Assembly: GCF_008831285.2 (NCBI RefSeq)
Contig: NW_022205289.1
Coordinates: 1-64,000, forward strand
DNA: 64,000 nt
Reading direction: 5' to 3'
Source: Nymphaea colorata
Taxonomy: Eukaryota; Streptophyta; Magnoliopsida; Nymphaeales; Nymphaeaceae
Below the pieces are notes generated by a model, which did not search any database, had not been told where the DNA came from, and saw only the letters and a program-made list of their open reading frames with translations. This document shows positions 54,321-64,000 of this stretch, piece by piece. The position numbers were made by a program, and so were the translations under genes. The stretch's first letter is position 1. Each line of letters starts with the position of its first letter.

Positions 54321-56149
54321 TCATATATGACTTTCTTTGTGTATATCAACCTCCGAGTGATGCTTTATGTCATATTTATATTTAATTTATTGGGACTTAA
54401 CATGACCGGGTAATAAGCTGGGAGACTCTTGATCTTTAGAACCAAATGTGTTGGCATAGTGGGATTTGTGTGACTGTCATAATTCTGTTTACATGTGCTG
54501 CTTTTTTCTCCCTAATCTGAACCTGTAAACTTAAAAGCCAGAGGTCTGTAAGCCATCCAAAGAATCTATCCTCTCAAGAGGGTTCAGGTCTGGTTTTCCT
54601 TCAACTTTCTGGAAGGGGAAAGACAAGCTGCGTTGCATGTTTCTTCAACCCCTAATAGTCAAGAAAAGAATTATTTTAAATCCTTTTCCCCTCTACTTTT
54701 ACCTTTCTTCTTTCTTTTTCTTTTGTTGTTTCCCTCTTTCCTTCTTGTTCTTCTTGCCTCTTGTCTTTCTTTCTTTCATTTACTGTTTCTTCCTTGTCTA
54801 GGCCGTGCTTAGGTGCTCATCTAAGACCCATCAGGTGTCTCTGAATGTTTATCGCCGAGGCCTACCTACCACTTTTGGCTTCTAAGCTTCAATCTCGAGG
54901 AGTCATTTCACCACATAGCAACAAGAAATACTCATAGTTCTATAACTGAGAGACGGCAGATTCAACTCCAAAACAACTATTAGTTTGAAAATGATTAAAG
55001 TCTAACATTTATCTTCTATCCAATCCTTTAGATTAATTCTTTTTAGCTAATGAGAAAAGAAACCCTTTCATTGGACTCCGCATCACTGTCTTCAATGGGT
55101 AAAATCTTTGAAGCATTCTCACCTGATAAGCGTACTCTTGAGTTCTGAATAGATGGCAAGAATCACATTACTGTTGGCTTCAGAACTCTTCTTGCCCATT
55201 CTTGTTGGTTTAGGGAATTTGAAGAGCCTAAAACTAGCAGAATTGTGAAAGAACTCTGCCTAATAAATGGCATTTTATTTTAAGCATTTTCAAATTTGCT
55301 TCTTTGGCAGACCTTTGGTTCAGTGATGCATACAATGTCGATTGACGAGGATGTCTCTCAAAAGTGTTTGAAAGCCTTGAATTTTGATTTTATAAACAAA
55401 ATTCCACCTCAAAAATAGAATTACAACAAAAATTCCTGTTCTAGCTTTCCTTTGTGCTAGCCTGAAATTTTGATTTCAGAATTGAAAATGATGCATTTGA
55501 TAAAACATGAACTAAAACCATCATGATGTGTTGTAAAGGGAGATGAAAGAAATTCTAAAATCATAATTCTACACCTCAGATAAGATTCACGATTCTAGAA
55601 TTATTGATTCAAGAATGAGCTTACAAAAAAAGAATCAAAATTCTTTGTTAGAGAATCTTAATGTTAGAATTCCACAATTCATCCTTCATCGAACACCCCC
55701 TCCATTAGTGGCTTCACAATTTTTGAAGAAAAGAAATTTATACCATGGAAATATCATATCATTCTTTTGAAGAAGAGAATGATGAGTTTTTTCATTCTGT
55801 AGATGAATTAGCGGCTAATTTTCAAATTTGTTTCTGCCGTGGGAATTCAAGCAGGCAGCGTGAATAGGTCTGATCTGGTTCGAGGCTTTTGTCATCTTCT
55901 AATGTATTTATCGGTTCGCGACTTGTCTCTGTTTGCAACCATAAATCTCAAGGATATGATCAGAGACTGCTGCCGGCCAACTGCGAAAGCGTGGGCACAT
56001 GGCTTGAATGAGGTCCCTGGTCATTGTCTGAAGTGGGTCCTATCCGATTGTGTTTGATCTCAGGAGTCCCCACCATGGCATGTGATCCAGAGGCAATATA
56101 GTCCCGTGGGACACAGCATTTCCGGTTAGGCTTGCAAGCCGATGAGCAG
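54321..56149. other. Intergenic DNA, no supported gene
   Basis: A T/C-rich stretch lies at 54660-54800. The region 55400-55690 is rich in GAATT/AATTC words (TAGAATTCC, GAATTATGATTC-like) and ends CATCGAACACCCCCTCC, resembling a MITE terminus, but no partner end was found. A 72-codon frame at 55839-56057 shows no domain. Confidence 0.4.
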
Positions 56150-56300
56150 GGGTGGAGCTATAACAACTCAAGTGTAATTTTTTTTTTAATCATTTATCCT
56201 ATACAAATTTGTGAAAAATCATATTTCGTCCGTGTTAAAATTTTGAAACTATAATTTGGCCTTTCTCATGAAAAATTTGTGTTTTCACTCCCTGTCGATG
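56150..56300. mobile_element. Fragment of the GGGGTGGARC-type element
   Basis: AGGGGTGGAGCTATAACAAC, CATTTATCCTATACAAATTT, TTTTGAAACTATAATTTGGC and CATGAAAAATT match the 25125-25300 copy in order. Confidence 0.65.
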
Positions 56301-57465
56301 AGAACGTGCCCATTAGTTCGATTCCTATGGGTGTTATCTTTTTGGGTTAATGAGGTAGGAGCTGTACTAAGTTGAAGGTATTAAATCCAATGGGCATAAC
56401 ATAACTGCCAATGAAAGTACTCGCAAGTTTGATGGTTAGTTGGATTTAATTCTGAGTCATGCTCCTGAGTCAAGGAGATGAGATGTGGAATGAAGTTGAA
56501 GGTATATTGTCCACACTCCCTAACACCATGGTTGGCAAACTCGGTGATCCAACTCAGAAATCGCTTGAGTCATCTTGAATCGCTAGGAAATGAGTCATGG
56601 TTCCAGGTTTGATCGGTACACATCTGATTTTCAAAAGAATCATGTCTGAATCACCCGGGTTGCTTGGAATAGCTGAGTCGGCTCTGAATCACCCGAGTTT
56701 GGTTGGATACAAAAAAAAAAAAAACAGCGAATCTGTCACTCATACCCATTTTTTTACAACACTCATTTGCAATGATTCAAGCTCTGTTGTTAGTTAGAAC
56801 TCAAAAGGAAGCTCATAGGCAAGGGTTTCGTTTGGCTGTTCATTCATCTTTTTTCTCTTGTGATCAGATAACAACACTTATAGTGATCCAATGGGAAGCA
56901 TTAATAGTCGTCCGACAGAAATCATCCAGCATCCTGGCCTCTCGAGAAGCCATAAAGCAGAGAGAGAGAGATAGAGAGAGAGAGAGAGGGAGAGAGGATG
57001 GTGAGAAGGACAGTAACTAAAAACGAAAATGAGACCAAACCTGAATAAGAGGAAAAAAGAGGGTGAGAAGGATGAGAAACTCTATATCCTCCAATGAAAA
57101 TAGAATCCATAATAATGGTTTCCTATGATGTTTTTCGTATTACTATTTTTTAGAAACATTTTTTTCGTTTTTTATTTTTTTCATTTTAGCGACCACCAAA
57201 AGAACATAATTTTTCAAATTTCAATCTTTGAACACCACAAAAACAACAGTAAAAGCATTTTATTATAACTTGGACAAGTCACTGAGGCAATTCGGTAACC
57301 CAGTTGGCATCCGAACGCACGGGTTGCCTGCCAACTACGCTTGACACAAACTTCGATCTTGTTGGTAGATTCAGCTCTCGCTAGGCCACTGACATATTCC
57401 TCTCACTCAGCAAAAGGCTTTCTAAAAAATGTACCACTGCATGGTACTTTCACATTTTTGTCATT
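56301..57465. other. Intergenic DNA with a GA microsatellite
   Basis: GAATCACCCGRGTT occurs twice (about 56640-56700). A (GA)n run lies at 56960-56996. Open frames nearby are low-complexity. Nothing else is recognised. Confidence 0.45.
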
Positions 57466-57962
57466 GTAAGGACTCGACCCACTATCGGGCTCGGACTCCT
57501 AGTCCAGCGAATGCAAACCTACTCCTTAACAATTTTGGTTTCAGGCTGAAAAAAGTTAGAAACTATGACAACCAACCGTTTAACATCTCCTTTTATAAGC
57601 CCTTGAAATTATCTCACAATCGAGACTAAACTTTACTATAATTCACCCCCTTTAAGGCACATGCATCTGTCTATGTGGAACCCTAAGTCTGAATGTTGAA
57701 CCGTGCTCTGATACCACCATAACGACCCAACCCACTCTTATGCTTGGGTTTATAGTCTTGTAGATCACAACCCACCTCCTAGCAATTTCGATTTCAGCTT
57801 GAAAAAAGCTACGAACCAGGACAACAAATCATTTAAAAACTCCCTTTAGGAGCATTTTAAGGTTTCTCACAATCTTCCATATGAGACTAAACTTTTGAAT
57901 TGTTACAATCATCCCTTCTTAAACCACATGCATCCATGCATGTGGGATCCTAAGTCTGAGTG
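57466..57962 (-). mobile_element. TRIM-like unit: LTR-PBS-LTR
   Basis: Two ~230-245-bp direct repeats (57466-57695 and 57717-57962) share CGACCCA.CCCACT, TTTCAG.CTGAAAAAAG, AACTCCCTTT-like, ATGAGACTAAACTTT-like and CCTAAGTCTGA blocks. Between them lie only ~21 bases, including a tRNA-Met primer site on minus that directly abuts the right repeat. The left repeat has a minus-strand TATA (57591-57597). This is the layout of a terminal-repeat retrotransposon in miniature, with an unusually short inside and no PPT. Confidence 0.7.
57705..57716 (-). other. Primer-binding site of the TRIM-like unit
   Basis: The minus strand reads TGGTATCAGAGC, identical to the primer sites of gypsy I and II, immediately after the LTR-like repeat at 57717-57962. 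Confidence 0.85.
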
Positions 57963-58277
57963 CACGAAGGTGTGGTAGAAGCAATTGGGCTATAAGCTCT
58001 GAGTACTCAAAGGGAGCGGCCAGAATTAGTTGCCCATGTAGAGGAAGGGATGGGTTGCAGGTTGGAGCTGCAGGACATAATGGGAGGTCTGGATTCTATG
58101 GTAGTTATGATGAGAAACCTTAATGCATTGAGGGAGAGAGAAAACAAAACTTAGAGGGCCCCAGATAGGGTCTTTTGTGAGTCTTTTAATTCGTTTATCA
58201 GCAACTGTTGGCTGAAGAAAGTGATTTGGAATAAGGAAAGAGCAGAGATAGTATTTACCTCGTACTCTTTCACTAGT

Positions 58278-58470
58278 AGGGATGTACACGGGCCGAGTTG
58301 AGGTCACTCGACTCCACTCATATCTTATTCAGTCCATGCTCAAGTTGAGCTGTACCAGGTTAGCTTGAGATCAACCCGAGTAGACTGAGTCCCGATTTGA
58401 GCTAGACTCGTTTTAGTTCCTTTACCAACTGCCCATTTAACTTTACCACTTTTTTGCATTTTAATTTAAA
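58278..58470. mobile_element. hAT MITE family 2 fragment
   Basis: The left end TAGGGATGTACACGGGCCGAG is followed by GAGTTGAGGTCACTCGACTC and CTCAAGTTGAGCTG. The right end could not be fixed. Confidence 0.6.
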
Positions 58471-58538
58471 AAAATACAAAAATAAAATGATAACCTAGAT
58501 CAAACAAACTTACTTGAACAAATGAACTTACTTGAACT

Positions 58539-58945
58539 TAGCAATGTCAATATACTAGATTTGAATTGAATATCTAATCAAACCGATCCAAAAAATTGGA
58601 TGTGAAAAAAATTTTAATATCTGATTAAGAAATCAAATCATATTTAAAAAATGACATCCAACCAGATTCAGATTCGGATATGCATAAATACCTGATTGGA
58701 TTCGGGTCAGATTTTTTTTTATACAAATTTCCTATATCTAATTCTTTTACATTTTGAAAATTGGAAAAATTCGGTTCAAAATTCATATTCGGATCTCAAT
58801 ATAAGAATCAGATTGGGAATGTGAAATCAGATTTTGAATTCAAATTCAGATATGTTTTTTCTTTATTCATATTCAAATTCAAATTCGAATATGAATATGT
58901 GAATATCCAAAAAAATGGATATAATTAAGGGTATGAGGTAAAATA
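58539..58945. mobile_element. hAT MITE family 1, truncated copy
   Basis: It starts TAGCAATGTCAATATAC and contains AAAATTCGGTTCAAAATTC and GAATATGTGAATATCC, inverted relative to 16684-17121. The right terminal repeat is missing or too mutated to see. Confidence 0.7.
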
Positions 58946-59267
58946 TGTGAATTCTTTTTCATTTTTCACTTTTTAATGTCTTACCGACATTAATAAAAAT
59001 TCAAAAAAGTTATTAAAAAGATAAAATAAACCAAGAAAAACTAAAATATGATTATATTTTTTAGAAAGTATTGCAAAAAAAAGGAAAAAATGCAATGATT
59101 TTGATCTTTCCAAAATATCATGACAATAATTTCACTTTTTCTCATTTCCTTTTTTTTTTCTTTTTTTAACACAAATAGGCCAATAATCAGACTACTGTAT
59201 ATATCTATATAGATCATCCTGGTAAGTAAATATGTCAATATATCCTCAATTAATGTGAATTAACGGC

Positions 59268-59661
59268 TAGGAATGTTCCTCTAGTCGAGCCAACTCGGGC
59301 ATGACTCGAAGTTGCCCAGTTAAGCTTGACTTGAACTCGGCTTGTAAGTTAAACGAGTCGAGTTGAAGCCTAAATGATAACTCAAATTTGTAAATGTGTC
59401 GAGTTCGAGTTGGAAGAACCCAACTCAGTTAAAATCATTCAACACTAATACTTATTTTTATAATTTCAAAAACATAAAATGGCTTAAATAAAAATATATA
59501 AAGTTTAACCACAAAATATATATTACGAAACATGAGCTTAAACATGCGAAGCTTGAGCTTGGACCCAGTTAAGTGAGTCGAGCTGAAGTCAAACTATATA
59601 TGAGTTAAGTCGAGTTCGAGCGGGCCCAGCTCGAGCTCGGCTTGCTTTTTGTACATTCTTA
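59268..59661. mobile_element. hAT MITE family 2, 394 bp
   Basis: The termini TAGGAATGTTC and GTACATTCTTA are inverted repeats. Flanks TTAACGGC (59260-59267) and TTAACCGC (59662-59669) are an 8-bp target duplication with one mismatch. The interior is rich in GAGTCGAGTTGAAG and GAGCTCGG. Confidence 0.85.
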
Positions 59662-61381
59662 TTAACCGCTTTTGAGAAATTTTGTTCCCAGGATTTCATC
59701 TAAAAGGTACATTGGAACTTCATCTGGTTTGAAATGCTACTAAGAGGTTCACCATAAATCATAAATTGTTGAAGAAAAGCAATGTATCAGCAACTAGTCT
59801 TCTTGCTTTAATTTTCTACAGCTGCCAGATGATTGCGGATTGGCAATGAGATTCAGATTTGGTTAACCGAGTTTCACACTCTTTTTGGGCTAATGGCTGG
59901 TTGCTGCTTCAAGTGGGCCAATGGTTGGTTGCTGGTTCGAGTGGCATGGGTGACATGCCCGGAAGAAAAGCAATGTATTAGCACGTTCTAATGCAAGTAC
60001 CAACTTAGCCAAGCGATCAAAAATAGAAATTTAATTAATCAGGCATTGTTAAAAGAAGACGAAGAAACATTCTAGCTAAGAACTTCACACCCTTAATTTC
60101 TTTGGTAGTTCTATGGATTTAAAGGGCTTCCTCTTGCACTGTCAGGTGGTAGTTTGTTTAGGTTCAGTTTGATTTTACAATCTAAATTTCACAAGATATT
60201 TGAGGTATAGCAATACCGTGATCATGATATATGAACTCATATATAAGGACTCTAGGGATTCAAACGAGTTGGATTTCTAACTTCAAGTTGGTTTACTTTA
60301 ATTGAATCCAGATTCTGATCTGACTATAAAAAAAAGGGCCAAATCACTAGTTAAATCATATGTATGTATGCTATAATATTTAGACCATAGTCACATACTG
60401 TTTCTGCATTTTAAACTATGGTTTTTTACAGGGAGCTTGAAAATATCGTAACATTTCAAAAAAATTAAAATCTTTAGAATTTATGAAAAAGCCGAATAAG
60501 TAAGAAACTAATAAGACAACATAAAAATAATAAAAACAACTAGAAATAAAAATAAAAAATGGAAACGATCAGTTTGTTATTAGAAAAAGTCAAAAAACAC
60601 TTAAAAACATGCAAAACGCCATTTGCTTTTTCTTGCTTCATGTTTTCTCAAAGAAACAATCTTTTTGCCATTTTATGTTAGGCTGATCGAGACCAAAACC
60701 CAAATTCATATCCAGAACTCAAATTCGTATTCGTTCGATTAAAATAAAAAAAATTAGTTTTTAAATGTAAAATAATTTTTTTAATGTAAAATATATTTTT
60801 AATAATAAATTATTTATTATTATTCAAATAAAAATTATATTAAATAACATACCAAACCGAGCCGAACCCCATCAAATCGACTCAGACCGACCTGTTAGGT
60901 TATCAGATAAACTATTTTTTTGGGACCAAATTTGAAGCCAATCAGATTCAGTATGGAGTTCCGTCGAGTACTCGGACCAGCCATAAGACACTGATATATT
61001 TGTCACGCTTTTAACACGTTTTTTTTTTTTAAATTATGTTTGTTGTGATTAGACCATATGGACTTTCCATTGGATTCAAAGGTGCACAACCACACCTAGT
61101 TATAAATTCAGTAACTATATATGCTTATATAATTTTTATAAGTCATGCTTTCTACGTTAATTCTCAAATAATATTAGCCAGAACCCGAATTCTGAAGCAA
61201 GGGTCAGCACAGGGAGGGTTGCTCGAGTTGTCAGCATCTCCATTTTCCTCTGCCTATTTCAGAGATCAGAAATTGAATGGTTCCACATTTTCAGTTTGAT
61301 CTTTATTTGGCGTCCTTCCCTCCCATTTGGTAAGAATTGCTTCTCTTTCTCTGCTCTTCCATCTGCTAAGAAACGGATGAG
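59662..61381. other. Intergenic DNA upstream of NLR2, no supported gene
   Basis: Small local duplications (GAAGAAAAGCAATGTAT at 59773 and 59963; CTGGTTGCTGSTTC near 59900-59940) and an AT-rich tract (60720-60850) are the only patterns. A short CT-rich leader-like stretch precedes the NLR2 start. Confidence 0.45.
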
Positions 61382-63175
61382 ATGGCAAAAGTAATCAATG
61401 CACTTGCAGAAACAGCTACTTCTCATTTGTTGGGGGCTGTAACCATTTTGTTGGAAGAGAAGGTGAAGGTCATTTTGAATGCAAAAGATGATCTCAGGAA
61501 ACTGGAACGCTTTCAGAAGGCGATCGAGGAGGTAGACAGCAAGCCCCTTTTCAGCAATGACCGCGACAAAGATCGAGAGTGAGCTCAAGGATGCCTTTTA
61601 CGATGCCCAGGACATTGGGCTTAGCAAAAGGGAGAAGGATTCGGCATTAAATAGAAAGGTACGAAAGCCTTGGAATACTCTATACTCGTGCTTTAAAGAA
61701 CATGTTTCTTTTCCCTACCAGCTTGGTAATGAAATCAAGAAAATCAACCAAAGGCTTGATGAAATAAATAATGATAGGGAAATGGTTGATTTAGGTATGA
61801 TCAAAACAACACCAAAAGTGAGTGGTGAAGGTCCTGTTAGTGGTGTACAACCACCCATAGGCAGGGAGGGTGATAAGAATGCCATAATCAAAAAGCTGTT
61901 GTTTGACGGAGCTACGCTGAGTAGTGCGCTGGATATACATGTAGGTATTTCTATTATCTCTATGACAGGTCAAGGCGGGATTGGCAAGACAACTCCTGCA
62001 AAAATTTATTGAAAAGAAGATAGTCAAGAAGTATGGAAAAAGAGGATTGGGAGGTCATTGCAGATAGAGGGATTTTGGAATGGAACATGTCTGCCTCATC
62101 ATCATCCTTTGGATGTGGTGACATTGTTCCTGGTCTCATATTGAGCTACGATAACTTGCCACATTATTTGAGGAATTGTTTTGTATATTGCAGCATTTAT
62201 CCAAAGGATTATGTGATAGGAAGGGATGAACTGGTCATGCAATGGTTGGCTCATGAATTAATTGAGGAAAACGAAGGGATTGATGCCAAACTGACTGCAA
62301 ATCAATGTATTAATGATTTGATAAAGCGATGTTTATTGAAGAAACTGAAAAAAAAAGCAACTGAAACTACATGATATTTTGCATGATCTTGCCTTACATA
62401 TAGGTCGAGAGGAATATAGTCATGCTTCTGCTACTGAGCGCACTCGACATCTATCTCTGCTCAGCATAGACTATCCAGAACTGCTCATGCATGGTGCCTC
62501 AGGAGCAGCAAATAAGTTGCGGACATTATTGGCTGATTGGCATTTGGTTAATATTGCATGCATTATCAATGTAAAGTGGCTGAGGGTGTAGTCATTGAAG
62601 GGCTGTGGGATCCATTACATTCCAAATTCCATTGGAGATCTTGCACTTTTAAAGTATCTGGACTTAAGCTATTCTAGAGTTAGACGGTTGCCTAGTTCAA
62701 TTGGCAAACTTTGTAACTTGGAGATGTTGAGTTTGAATAATAGTAATATTATTGAGTGACCCAAGGAAATGTTTGAACACTGGAACTTAATGTATCTCAG
62801 GATGGAAAGTACTTGGTGTTTGAGTTTTATAGCTGAAGGCTTGGGCAAGCTTAGCAATTTATGGACCTTAAAAGAGTTTCTTGTATGTGATGTAGCACAA
62901 ACACAAGGGGATGCAATATTAGAGAACTACGAGGCTTGAATAAACTAAAAGGGAAGTTGTCAATAGAAGGTTTGGGGGCAACATTAAAAGCAACCGATGC
63001 AGAAAAAGCACAATTGCTTAAGGAGAAACTTGGTCTAATCAGTTTGGAATTACACTTTCAGGCACAAAGGTGATGACAAAGTCACTAGTGCTTCGGAACA
63101 AAGTGGTGTTTTGGAGGCTTTGCAACTTCCAGATGACCTTGAGAAGTTGAAGATTTGTCATTACAAAGGGCATAG
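61382..63175 (+). pseudogene. NLR2: CC-NB-LRR resistance gene with internal NB-ARC deletion
   Basis: This is a paralogue of NLR1. The start MAKVINALAETATSHLLGAV opens the coiled-coil domain (KDDLRKLERFQKAIEEVDSK). A small frame change near 61575 precedes ELKDAFYDAQDI. The P-loop GQGGIGKTTPAK is intact in its Gly and Lys, but Pro replaces the usual Leu. Immediately after it, KKIVKKYGKEDWEV corresponds to NLR1 sequence just past the GLPL region, so kinase-2 through RNBS-C are deleted. RNBS-D (LRNCFVYCSIYPKDYVIGRD), an MHD-like LHDLALHIG and LRRs (GDLALLKYLDLSYSRVRRLP) follow with stops near 62589 and 62758. The LRR ends at about 63175, where a CACTA-type repeat begins. Confidence 0.92.
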
Positions 63176-64000
63176 TGACAGATGCAGGTCAAGCGGGGAC
63201 GACATCAACCCACTCCCTTTAAAATGGTACTTGTTCTCAAGGCCCAATGAGTGGGCCTCTCACCATCCAAGTTCCAAGTATCGTGCTGTCCAGGACCTAA
63301 CGATGCACGTCTTCTTGCATAATCCACGGAAGAAGGCCTGCCAATATCATGAGGTTGCGAATAACATCTTCATTCTAGTCGGCAACTAGTGATTGCCTTG
63401 TCTAGAGCGAGGTGCAAAGACACATGAAGGATGCTCAAACGGGGCTTTGACCATCACTTCAATCTCGTATGCCTTGCTGGTGGTAGTTGAAGCTGCCAAC
63501 ATGTAAGGCCATGAGGACCATAGATGAGTGCAGACTGTTGAGCTTGTTGTAGGCAATGAAGAAGGGTCATTGGACTATAAAGGGTTCCCACATAGCCAAA
63601 AGATGATGAATGTCCCGAGATCACTTTGCAAGTGTTCTTGTTTAAATTTTGCCCATGCTGTATCATGGAGAGGTTCTCCATGATTGTCACAGCAAGCCAG
63701 GGAGGTTTCACTGTACCGGTTAAGTGCACAATTAAGCCAAGTTGCGGGCGATTGAGAGATGCTTGTTGGAAAGGACTGCTTTGGCATGGATCTGCCAAGC
63801 AGCCAATGGAAGCAACACAATTTGAGTTGTTTGTACAGCTGCAGAAAACACATAGTAGTGCACTCTTGGAATGGCTTAATTGTCGGGCTGTGAGGGTTCT
63901 TTCGCTTGAGTTGGCCTAGGATGTTAGCGAATGTGAAATTTTGGAAGAATGTTTGTTGACCTTAGTACCTTCAATTTGATAATATAATTGTATAAAATGT
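63168..64000 (+). repeat. CACTA-interior segment, second copy, cut by window edge
   Basis: It is collinear with 31845-32155 plus 33005-33480 (shared words are listed there) and lacks the ~840-bp block between them. The end at 64000 is still within the matched region. A CACTA terminus equivalent to 34020 would therefore be expected roughly half a kilobase further on. Confidence 0.85.

Noticed and set aside
1-64000. CRISPR array or bacterial-style operon
   Set aside because: No regularly spaced identical repeats with unique spacers and no gene clusters. All the repeats belong to plant satellites and transposons.

Overview
This is plant nuclear DNA, almost certainly from an angiosperm. The evidence is plant Ty3/gypsy elements primed by initiator tRNA-Met, an L1-type LINE, hAT, Tourist and CACTA non-autonomous DNA transposons, and decayed CC-NB-LRR disease-resistance genes. 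No TIR-type resistance sequence was seen. The species cannot be named from the sequence. No intact protein-coding gene could be supported. The window is a resistance-gene graveyard packed with nested repeats.

Layout. 1-5.7 kb: a 43-bp minisatellite, then a pair of long LTR-like direct repeats (called family X here) on the minus strand. 6-11.8 kb: a GC/AT transposon-like segment and an LRR pseudogene tail that heads a ~4.8-kb segment, duplicated at 49.9-54.1 kb. 11.9-15.6 kb: a large CT/GA inverted array carrying a Tourist-like MITE and family X pieces. 15.6-23.3 kb: a LINE split by a hAT MITE and by a full-length 5-kb gypsy element (gypsy I), each with an exact target-site duplication. 23.3-30.5 kb: small DNA transposons, including two hAT MITE families with 8-bp duplications. 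30.55-34.02 kb: a CACTA-like non-autonomous element whose interior recurs at 63.2-64 kb. 34.6-36.1 kb: degenerate AAATTT-rich DNA. 38.2-39.8 kb: a gypsy integrase remnant (gypsy IV) abutting a hierarchical tandem repeat. 41.1-44.6 kb: CNL pseudogene NLR1 with a 449-codon open LRR block. 45.4-49.9 kb: two gypsy remnants head to head (gypsy III, minus; gypsy II, plus with LTR, PBS, gag, protease and RT). 49.9-54.1 kb: the second copy of the segmental duplication, carrying an extra ~960-bp GC-flanked insertion. 57.5-58 kb: a TRIM-like LTR-PBS-LTR unit. 58.3-59.7 kb: more hAT MITEs. 61.4-63.2 kb: CNL pseudogene NLR2, missing most of its NB-ARC, joined directly to the CACTA-type repeat.

How the parts relate. 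NLR1, NLR2 and the two LRR tails are members of one CNL family. Their ends are bounded by transposon junctions or lie in duplicated segments, so transposon-associated rearrangement of a resistance locus probably shaped the region. No operon-like or novel multi-gene system was found. The best leads are the segmental duplication with its insertion, the inverted pyrimidine array, the CACTA/NLR2 junction and the LTR-PBS-LTR unit. All boundaries were judged by eye; statements about similarity are visual, not computed.
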